DNA of 64,000 bases, taken from the NCBI GenBank assembly GCA_004173235.1, contig SEAC01000020.1, forward strand, positions 1 to 64,000, read 5' to 3'. Below, piece after piece: positions 1-7,800 of the stretch (positions are counted from its first letter, which is position 1; each line of letters starts with the position of its first letter). Made by a program: the position numbers and the translations under genes. The stretch is from Chitinophagaceae bacterium. Lineage in GTDB: Bacteria > Bacteroidota > Bacteroidia > Chitinophagales > Chitinophagaceae. The notes beneath the pieces were generated by a model. The model was not told where the DNA came from, ran no database searches, and was given only the letters and a program-made list of their open reading frames with translations.

Positions 1-540
1 GCGCCAACTTGCCTTTGGGTGGGGTTGTCATCCCGCGACGAAGGAGCGGGATCTACGGTAGGTCGGGTCAGGGGCTGCTCCCCGTGCTGGGCACGTAGTT
101 CCCGGCGCTGCGCACCGGGATGACGGGCGCCCTTTGGGGGAGGGAGGGCGCGGCCCGGAGCCAATCCCACTGATCCCCCTGCCGCGCCAACTTGCCTTTG
201 GGTGGGGTTGTCATCCCGCGACGAAGGAGCGGGATCTACGGTAGGTCGGGTCAGGGCTGCTCCCCGTGCTGGGCACGTAGTTCCCGGTGCTGCGCACCGG
301 GATGACGGGCGCCCTTTGGGGGAGGAAGGGCGCGGCCCGGAGCTGATCCCACCGTTCCCCCCGCCCGCGCCAACTTGCCTTTGGGTGGGGTTGTCATCCC
401 GCGACGAAGGAGCGGGATCTACGGTAGGTCGGGTCAGGGGCTGCTCCCCGTGCTGCGCACGTAGTTCCCGGTGCTGCGCACCGGGATGACGGGCGCCCTT
501 TGGGGGAGGAGGGGCGCGGCCGAGAGCCAATCCCACCGAT
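1..540. repeat. Three tandem copies of a GC-rich 183-bp repeat
   Basis: The same unit starts at 1, 184 and 367, with an exact 183-bp period and only a few substitutions. Each unit carries GTCATCCCG near its start and CGGGATGAC near its end, so the unit can fold on itself, and it contains smaller internal hairpins around CGGGAT. The third copy stops at about 540, inside the reading frame of the minus-strand lamin-tail gene. The window edge cuts the array, so the total copy number is unknown. No transposase is present. A REP/BIME-like or MITE-like dispersed repeat is the most economical reading. Confidence 0.85.
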
Positions 541-825
541 GGGCAGCGAGCCCTGTCCGGCGATCACGAAAAACTGGCCGGGCTGGATGATGGTGTTGGG
601 AGGAATGGTGACCGAATATTTACCGTTGGTGAGTATGTAGCACCCGATGTTGGTGGGCCCGGGTCCGAAGTTAAGCAGCTCGATGAATTCGGAAGTAGTG
701 CCGCAGGATGCCGAAGGCCAGGGCATATACTCGTTGATGACCACGCGGCCGTAAGCCTGTGCCTTCACATCGTGGGCAGCAAGCAGGGCTCCGCCAAGAA
801 GCAGGGTAAGGATACAGATTCTCAT
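394..825 (-). CDS. Secreted lamin-tail-domain protein, 3' end lost in repeat array
   Basis: The frame encodes 143 residues. Residues 1-22 form a signal peptide ending in VKAQA. Residues about 26-92 match the start of a lamin tail domain (VVINEYMPWP, then SEFIELLNFG, then PGQFFVIAG), a fold common in exported Bacteroidota proteins and usually followed by more domains and a T9SS tail. From about residue 95 the frame reads through the 183-bp repeat as low-complexity Arg/Pro/Ser sequence and stops inside it. The real gene therefore seems to end at about position 540. It is either a 3'-truncated pseudogene or a gene whose downstream part was displaced by the repeat. Function is unknown beyond probable surface or extracellular location. 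Confidence 0.6.
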   Translation of the reverse strand: MRICILTLLLGGALLAAHDVKAQAYGRVVINEYMPWPSASCGTTSEFIELLNFGPGPTNIGCYILTNGKYSVTIPPNTIIQPGQFFVIAGQGSLPIGGIGSRPRPSSPKGRPSSRCAAPGTTCAARGAAPDPTYRRSRSFVAG

Positions 826-1079
826 AAGGACGGTGTTCGGGAATTGCGGACATATCTAAGGTACGCCCGCCCAGTGCCCTACGGATGGGCTGGCGCTCTT
901 AATCCTTACAAATTGCGGTCTTCCACTTAGGAGAGTACGATGAAGCATGCAGCGCGTAAGAATTACTCCTAGCAATGCATGGGTACTTACACTATAGGCA
1001 GCTTTTGGGCTGCCCCGCACCCCAATTTCCGCCCCTCGCTCCATTCAGGCCCGCCAGTGGCCGTTCCTACAATTCACTC

Positions 1080-1108
1080 TTGGGTAGTGCAGGGCTTTTG
1101 TAGATTTG
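1080..1108 (+). promoter_or_regulatory. Bacteroidota-type promoter of the histidine kinase gene
   Basis: TTG at 1080-1082, an 18-bp spacer and TAGATTTG at 1101-1108 fit the Bacteroidota consensus (TTTG/TTG near -33, TAnnTTTG near -7). The ATG at 1116 is only seven bases beyond the box, so the transcript would have almost no leader. Confidence 0.55.
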
Positions 1109-1115
1109 TCTTCCT

Positions 1116-2183
1116 ATGATTCTGGGCAAGTTTTCGAGGTATTGGATTCTGCAGGGAGCCGGGTGGGGGAGTTTCGCCCTGATCAACACCTTCTTCGCGT
1201 ACTCGTTCGGTACGTTGAAGGACTGGCATTCGGCCGAGACGTTCTTCGGCCGCCTGACCATTTACCTTGCCATCGGCCTCCTTTCCACCATCCTGATGCG
1301 GGCCCTCATCCGCGGCACCGACGTGGTGCAGAAGCCGGTGGAGAAACAGGCAGTGCACTTCCTGCTGATGACCGTCAGCTTTTCTTTCCTCGCTTCCTTT
1401 ACCTATATGTGCGGGCTCAACGGCATGCACCTGCTCAGCGACAAGGAGCTGTATTACCTCAAGAAGAATGTGTTTCTCCTCATCCTCGATGGTGCCTTTG
1501 GTTACTTCTGGCTGTTCTTCATCTGGAACCTGATCTACTTCATGTTTCACTACGTTTCCAAAAGCCGCAAGCAACAGATGGAAACGCTGCAGCTCGAAAC
1601 GCTGGTGAAGGAACTCGAACTGAAAACCATCAAGGCGCATATCAACCCGCACTTCATCTTCAACGCGCTCAACAGCATCCGTGCATTGATCGACGAGAAC
1701 CCGGCGCGTGCGCGCACCGCGGTGACCGAGCTGAGCAACATTCTCCGTTCGAGCCTCAGGGCCGAAAAAGGGGAGACCGTTCCGCTCAACGATGAATTGC
1801 AGATCGTAAAAGACTACCTCGCGCTGGAGCATATCCGCTTCGAAGACCGCCTGCAGGTGGAATACCAGGTGGATTCCGAAACGCTCAAATGCGACGTGCC
1901 GCCGATGATGCTGCAAACCCTCGTGGAGAATGCCATCAAGCACGGCATCTCCAAGCAGGTGCGTGGCGGCCTCGTGCGCATCGCTTCCGATCGCCATGAA
2001 GGATTCTACGAGCTGACGGTGCAAAACACGGGTCACCTCAACAGGCTTCCGGCAACCGGTGGCGGCTTCGGCCTCTCCAGCACGCAGGATCGGCTCGCTT
2101 TACTGTACGGCGAAAAAGCCCGATTTCAGATCCGGCAGCTTACGGAAGATCTGGTGGAAGCAAAGGTGGAGATACCGGTGTGA
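1116..2183 (+). CDS. LytS/YehU-family sensor histidine kinase
   Basis: A 355-residue membrane kinase. Four hydrophobic segments in residues about 10-145 form the membrane sensor. A short coiled linker follows, then the His_kinase domain with the motif HINPHFIFNALN; the phosphoacceptor is expected at His179. A C-terminal HATPase_c domain has an N box (LVENAIKHG) and a G box (GGFGLSS). This family signals to LytTR response regulators, and one is encoded next, 227 bp downstream. The stimulus cannot be read from the sequence. The start is supported by a promoter ending seven bases upstream. Confidence 0.9.
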   Translation: MILGKFSRYWILQGAGWGSFALINTFFAYSFGTLKDWHSAETFFGRLTIYLAIGLLSTILMRALIRGTDVVQKPVEKQAVHFLLMTVSFSFLASFTYMCGLNGMHLLSDKELYYLKKNVFLLILDGAFGYFWLFFIWNLIYFMFHYVSKSRKQQMETLQLETLVKELELKTIKAHINPHFIFNALNSIRALIDENPARARTAVTELSNILRSSLRAEKGETVPLNDELQIVKDYLALEHIRFEDRLQVEYQVDSETLKCDVPPMMLQTLVENAIKHGISKQVRGGLVRIASDRHEGFYELTVQNTGHLNRLPATGGGFGLSSTQDRLALLYGEKARFQIRQLTEDLVEAKVEIPV

Positions 2184-2251
2184 GGGAATGTGGTGATGTG
2201 GTGATGTGGTAATGCCTGCCCGACAGAGCGGAGCGAAGGCGGGGGGTAATG

Positions 2252-2326
2252 TGGTGATGGGGTGATGAGGTGATGAGGTGATGAGGTGATGAGGTGATGA
2301 GGTGATGAGGTGATGAGGTGATGGAG
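2252..2326. repeat. Nine-bp GGTGATGAG tandem array
   Basis: Between the kinase and regulator genes, GGTGATGAG is repeated about eight times, preceded at 2187-2215 by degenerate copies of the form GTGGTGATGTGGT. Such simple arrays are prone to length change. It lies between two genes expected to be cotranscribed. Confidence 0.85.
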
Positions 2327-2360
2327 TAATAGGGTAACAAAAATGGTGGGTACGTCCTTG

Positions 2361-2401
2361 CCAATAAACCAATAAACCAATAAACTAATAAACCAATAAA
2401 C
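2361..2401. repeat. CAATAAAC tandem array
   Basis: Five near-perfect copies of an 8-bp unit (CCAATAAA/CTAATAAA) end ten bases before the response-regulator ATG. Related arrays occur at 39544-39581 and 58044-58075. Confidence 0.85.
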
Positions 2402-2410
2402 TTTTCTCCA

Positions 2411-3148
2411 ATGAGAGCAATCATTATTGACGACGAGCGGCTGGCCCGCACCGAGCTGCGGAAGCTGCTTCAGGAGTTTCCTGAAATTGAAGTGGTGGAC
2501 GAAGCGGGCAACGTGGACGAAGGTCTTGCGAAGATCGAGACGCACAACCCGGACCTGATCTTCCTCGACATCCAGATGCCAGGCAAGACCGGCTTCGACC
2601 TGCTCGCCGAGCTCGATCGCGCACCCGAGGTGATCTTCACTACGGCCTACGACGACTATGCGCTGAAGGCATTCGAAGTGAATGCGCTCGACTACCTGCT
2701 GAAGCCGGTAGAGCCGAAGCGCCTGTCGGATGCCATCCAAAAGCTGCACGCATCGGAAGGCGGCCATGGCGGCGGTGCCGCATTCGTGAGCGCCGACGGC
2801 GCCCGCGGCCTCCTCACCGATGGGGACCAGGTGTTTGTAAAAGACGGCGACCGCTGCTGGTTTGTGCGCCTCGGAGAGATCCGCCTGTTTGAAAGTGTAG
2901 GCAACTACGCCAAGGTTTTCTTCGGAGCCAACAAGCCGCTGATCCTGAAATCGCTCAACGCACTTGAAGAGCGCCTCGACGAAAAGGTTTTCTTCCGCGC
3001 CAACCGAAAGCACATTGTCAACCTGCGTCTCATCGAAAAGATCGAACCGTACTTCAATGGCGGACTGCTGCTGGAGCTGAAAGGAGGAGAGAAGATCGAG
3101 GTGAGCAGGAGGCAGACGGTGAAGTTTAAGGAGATGATGTCGTTGTGA
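2411..3148 (+). CDS. LytTR-family response regulator
   Basis: A 245-residue cytoplasmic transcription regulator. The N-terminal receiver domain has the acidic pair D7/D8, the phosphoacceptor D53 in FLDIQMPG, the conserved Thr in VIFTTAY and the Lys in YLLKPVEP. A linker rich in Gly and Ala follows, and the C-terminal LytTR DNA-binding domain spans residues about 140-245 (FFRANRKHIVNL, then EIEKIEVSRR-like ends). It is the probable partner of the kinase upstream. Its stop overlaps the earliest ATG of the next frame, but the more likely start of the peptidase is 66 bp further on. Targets are unknown. Confidence 0.92.
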   Translation: MRAIIIDDERLARTELRKLLQEFPEIEVVDEAGNVDEGLAKIETHNPDLIFLDIQMPGKTGFDLLAELDRAPEVIFTTAYDDYALKAFEVNALDYLLKPVEPKRLSDAIQKLHASEGGHGGGAAFVSADGARGLLTDGDQVFVKDGDRCWFVRLGEIRLFESVGNYAKVFFGANKPLILKSLNALEERLDEKVFFRANRKHIVNLRLIEKIEPYFNGGLLLELKGGEKIEVSRRQTVKFKEMMSL

Positions 3149-3213
3149 GAACGAGAGAACAAGAGAACAAGAAAGAGAAACAAGGGAACGCGAAAAAACA
3201 GAGAAGTAGAAAT

Positions 3214-4494
3214 ATGAAGAAGATCTTATTGCCTTTGGCTATTGCTTTTAGTCTTTCCGGCAGCGCGCAGCAGCCGTTGATCCCGGTGTCGGAAGCGATG
3301 CGGATCGAGACCTACCTGGCTTCGGACGAACTGGCGGGACGCCGGCCGGGAACTCCGGGATCGGAGAAGGCCGCTGCCTTTATCGCCGAAGAAATGCGCA
3401 AGGCGGGCCTTCAGCCCTTGCCCGGTGCAAGCGGCTTTTTGCAGGAGTTTTCGGTGCTCCGCCCCAAGATGACCTCGCTCAAAGTGGAAATGGATGGCGC
3501 CGAGGCCGACCCCAAAAAGGTCATCGTGATTACCACGAAGAAAGACCTGAAGGTGAACGAGAAATCGGGCTTCACGGTGAAGCGGATCGGGGCGGCCGAT
3601 GCCGCCGACCAGCGCGCTTTCTTTCGTGCTGCGCAGAAAGCACTGGCGGGCACCGGTGGCACCATCGTGCTTGTAGACACATCTTTCGCAGCAAGCTTCA
3701 GCAGGCTTCCCGGCCTCAAGCGCTCGCTGTTTAGCAGCGCACAGGATGTAGTATTTCTACTAGGCTCAACGCTACCGTCGGCGTACACCATCAAAGCCGA
3801 GCACACCTTTACCGAAGAGAAGATGATGAACGTGGTGGGAACGCTTCCTGGAAAAGGGGCGGCAGCCGGCCAGCAGGTGATCTTCTCCGGCCACTACGAT
3901 CACCTCGGCATCGGCAAGCCCGTGAACGGGGATTCGATCTACAACGGCGCCAACGACGATGCATCCGGCATCACGTCGATGCTGCTGCTGGCACAACACT
4001 ACGCAAAGGAGAAGAACAATGCGCGCACCTTGCTGTTCGCCGCCTTTACTGCCGAAGAAAGCGGAGGCTTTGGCGCTACGTACTTTTCGCAGCAGCTGCG
4101 GCCCGACAGCGTGGTGGCTATGTTCAACATTGAAATGGTGGGCACCGAATCGAAGTGGGGCAAGAACTCCGCCTACATCACCGGCTTTGAGAAGAGCAGC
4201 ATGGGCGCCATCCTGCAGGAAGCCCTGAAGGGGAGCGACTTCAACTTCTACCCCGATCCGTACCCGCAGCAGCAGCTTTTCTATCGCTCCGACAACGCCA
4301 CCCTGGCGCGACTGGGCGTGCCGGCGCACACGCTGTCTACCTCCAAAATGGATGTGGAGCCGCATTACCACAAGCCTTCCGACGAAGTGGGCACGCTCGA
4401 CATGAGCAACCTCGCGCAGGTAACGGAGGCCATCGCCAAAAGTGCCGCGACGATCATTTCCGGTAAAGCCACACCTACACGGGTAACCGAATAA
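3214..4494 (+). CDS. Secreted M28-family zinc aminopeptidase
   Basis: The protein has 426 residues from this ATG. The start is chosen because MKKILLPLAIAFSLSGSAQ is a good signal peptide, whereas an upstream in-frame ATG at 3145 adds a Lys/Glu/Gln-rich stretch that looks untranslated. The peptidase M28 zinc site is visible: GHYDH (His227, Asp229), NGANDDASG (bridging Asp), FTAEESGGFG (catalytic and ligand Glu), NIEMVG, and a late His in HYHKPSDE. A region before the catalytic core probably forms a PA-like insert. It should cleave N-terminal residues of peptides in the periplasm or outside the cell. It follows the two-component pair closely and may share its transcript. Confidence 0.85.
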   Translation: MKKILLPLAIAFSLSGSAQQPLIPVSEAMRIETYLASDELAGRRPGTPGSEKAAAFIAEEMRKAGLQPLPGASGFLQEFSVLRPKMTSLKVEMDGAEADPKKVIVITTKKDLKVNEKSGFTVKRIGAADAADQRAFFRAAQKALAGTGGTIVLVDTSFAASFSRLPGLKRSLFSSAQDVVFLLGSTLPSAYTIKAEHTFTEEKMMNVVGTLPGKGAAAGQQVIFSGHYDHLGIGKPVNGDSIYNGANDDASGITSMLLLAQHYAKEKNNARTLLFAAFTAEESGGFGATYFSQQLRPDSVVAMFNIEMVGTESKWGKNSAYITGFEKSSMGAILQEALKGSDFNFYPDPYPQQQLFYRSDNATLARLGVPAHTLSTSKMDVEPHYHKPSDEVGTLDMSNLAQVTEAIAKSAATIISGKATPTRVTE

Positions 4495-4517
4495 TTTCGT
4501 CTACCGTAGAAATACAA

Positions 4518-4543
4518 GGGCGCTCCACACGGAGCGCCCTTTT
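4518..4543 (+). terminator. Rho-independent terminator after the M28 peptidase
   Basis: A 9-bp perfect stem (GGGCGCTCC/GGAGCGCCC) with an ACAC loop is followed by TTTT. Confidence 0.8.
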
Positions 4544-4890
4544 CATTCCCGGAATAAGGGCGCTCGATCCCAGCGACGATCGTAGAAATACGGTATGGTA
4601 TAAGTGGTTGCCCTTACGCCAAATTAAAATAGCTCTAATGAGTTTGCTTTATTAGAAAATACAACTTCTTTTGCCTCTCTCCAACCCTTCATAAAGCCAC
4701 AGTCCCTATCCCAATGATTGCTGCTACGCGGCCTTCCGCGTCCACCTAACCTCTGTTCTCGCCCCCCTTCAACCGGTACGATATTGCTTGCTCAGACCCT
4801 GGGCCGGATCAGTAGTTCTACTGACACACCGGTTCGTGTCCGTGCTGGCAGTGCCGTGCCTTTTTTCTAACTGCACACTAAATACCAATT
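4544..4890. other. Intergenic region before the HYR gene
   Basis: About 350 bp without a convincing gene. It contains two of the GTATTTCTAC-type motifs (GTAGAAATAC at 4582-4591 and CAGTAGTTCTACTG at 4810-4823) and an AT-rich stretch at 4618-4680 that may hold the promoter. No consensus TAnnTTTG box was seen close to the ATG. Confidence 0.5.
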
Positions 4891-7800
4891 ATGAGTCAAA
4901 ACACTTCCCCGGGAAGCAAAAACCGCCGCATCCTCCATCGATCGCGGCTGCTCGTTTGCACGCTGCTGCTGCTTTTCATAGCAACGGCTGCCGACGCATC
5001 GCACTTTCGCTACGGCAACATCAGTTGGAGCTGGGTATCCGGCCGCACCGTACAATTCAAAGTATCGCAGGCCTACCGACGCAGCTTTTCTGCAGCGTAC
5101 ACCAATGCGGTGCCTGGAACAAGCATCAATGTCGGTTCGCTCACCTACAGCGACAACTCCACTTCCTCCGCCATCAACCTCGTGATCACCTCGGTGAACG
5201 TTGCGGAAGACTGGATCTATGGTGAAGCCACCATCACCAAAACCTTCAACACCGACGGAACGTTCACGGCTGCTTTTTCGAGCAATGCGCGCCTGTCGAC
5301 CCTGAAGAACAACGCGGACCTTTCGTATCGTCAGGAAGCCAGGGTGACCATCGGTGGTGCCGCAGCCGGCAACTCGGGTCCTGCATCGGGAATGCCCCCT
5401 ACGGTGAACCTTCCTTTCGGACGCACGGCAGCCACCTTCCAGCTTGCAGCTACCGATCCCAACGGTGACCTGCTTACTTACCGCTTTGCCACCGCTGCCG
5501 AAATGGGCGGCGGCGTTCAGCCCAACACGATGACCCTCAACTCGACGGGCCGTGTGACGTTCAATACAACGGTGACACCCGGCACAACGGGCAACCCCAA
5601 CATGGCGGTCAACAACCTGTACAGCGCCGTATTCATTGTAACCGATAGCAAGGGTGCCACTACGATGATCGACCTGATGGTGAAGATCGTGCAGGCTTCA
5701 ACCCCGCCCGCGTTCAACTACACCACCACACCCGCATCGGGAACGGTGTATGACATTCAGCCCGGACAAAATGTATCGTTCACAGTTAGCGCTTCCGATA
5801 TCGATCCCGGCGACCAGGTTGCGTCGCTGGTGGCCGTAGGTCTTCCTACCGGCGTTTCGCTCACACCCGCGCTGCCCACGAGCGGTAATCCTGCAACCGT
5901 CGCCTTCAGCTGGACGCCGACCGCGGCGCAGCTGGGCACGCGTGTTATTTCGTTTACCGCACAGGATAACAGCGGCAACCAGTCGACCACAACCGTTACC
6001 ATCATCGTAGGCACCAACCCGGTGTTCAACGTTCCGCCCACACCGGTGGCCGGATGGACGGAGGTTGTTGTGCCCGGTGCGACCTACACGACGCCCGTAT
6101 CGGTCACCGCACCCGACCCTACGGTCAACGTGCAGATCGTTTCGGCATCGATCCCTGCAGGCGCTTCATTCAGCCCTGCGCTTCCTTCGGCATCCGGTAA
6201 TACTTCGGTTGCGTATTTCTCGTGGACACCCGCCCTTGCCAACTGGGGCAAGCACCCGCTTGTTTTCACCGCGATGGATAACCTCGGCAAGTCGAAGAAC
6301 CACTCGATGAACATTCTTGTGAACACGACGCCGTGGTTCGTATCCGCAAATCCCGGATCGGTTACGATCGTCGAGAACCAACCCTTCAGCTATGCGATCA
6401 CCGTTGCAGATCCCGATCTCGCTTACGGTGATGTGATGCAAATCATTGCGATGAACCTCCCTTCGTGGATGTCGTTCACGCAAACGGGCACAACCACCGG
6501 CGTTCTTTCCGGAACACCACCCGTAGGCTCTGCCGGCTCGTCTGCGCTGTCGGTAATTGCTGAAGACAAGTATCACCACGATCACCCGGAGATCCGCCAG
6601 GACTTTACGATCACGGTTAATCCCTGCAACGTGCAGACCTCCATCCAGGCTTCTGCGCTGAGCAGCTGCCCGGGCTCTCCCATTACCCTCACTGCCAGCG
6701 GTGCTAATACGTATGCCTGGAGCAACGGCGCAACCGGCACGTCCATCCAGGTGGCTCAAAGCGGCACGTACAGCGCCATCGGTTCTACCAATGGTTGCAA
6801 CGGAACGTCCAACGCCATCACGGTCACCATCGCCGACAATGAAGCGCCGGTGCCCATGAATGCCAGCCTCGAAACGCTGCGCGGCGAATGCTCCGTAACG
6901 GCCGTTGCACCCACCGCCAACGACAACTGTTCGGGCATCGTTACGGCAACTACCACCGATGCAACTACGTTCAGCCAGCAAGGCAATTATACCATCAACT
7001 GGACATACAGCGATGCCAACGGAAACAGCAGCACACAAACGCAAACGGTGATCGTTCGCGACATGACTGCTCCCGTCATCGCCTGTCCGTTCAACATCAC
7101 GGTGAACGCAGACGGTAACAGCTGCGGAGCGGTGGTGCACTACAATGCGCCTTCCGCCACCGACAACTGCGGAAACGGATCGCTGCCTACCTCGATCCCT
7201 GGCTACAGCTACCAGGGCACGTTCAACGGCCACACGTATTTCCTTTCCAACGATGCTACCAGCCCCGAAGACGCACACGCACGCGCCATCGCTTTGGGTG
7301 GCCACCTGGTTACGATCAGCAACGCCAGCGAGAACGCGTTCGTTTCTGCGATGAGCCCGAGCTTCATCTGGATCGGCCACACCGATCGTGAGAACGAGGG
7401 TGAATTCCGCTGGGTGACGAGCGAGCCGGTAAGCTATACCAACTGGAACGGCGGCGAGCCCAACAACTGGGGTGGCAATGAAGACTGGGCGGTTATCAAC
7501 TGGGGGCCCAACGGCACCTGGAACGATTGGCTCTATTATGAGAATGCGCTTTTCGTGGTAGAATTCGAAGGCGGCAACATTCCCACCACGCTTGTTTCCG
7601 GCCTCGGAAGCGGCGCCACGTTCCCCATCGGCACCAGCACCGAAACCTGGGAGGCTGTAGATGCAGGCGGCAACCGCGCTGTATGCTCCTTCGTGGTAAC
7701 CGTTATCGATTCCGAAGCTCCCTCGATCACCGGCATGCCTTCCGATATTACCGTGATGAATGATGCGAACGTTTGCGGTGCTGCCGTAAACTGGACCGCT

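Noticed and set aside
202..489. Plus-strand frame in the 183-bp repeats
   Set aside because: It simply translates the repeat twice and lacks protein-like composition.
2126..3013. 295-codon antisense frame over the LytTR regulator and the GGTGATGAG array
   Set aside because: It includes repeated HHLITSSP read from the array and opposes a certain gene.
3145..3213. N-terminal extension of the M28 peptidase
   Set aside because: It would place a Lys/Glu/Gln stretch before a perfect signal peptide; the ATG at 3214 is preferred.
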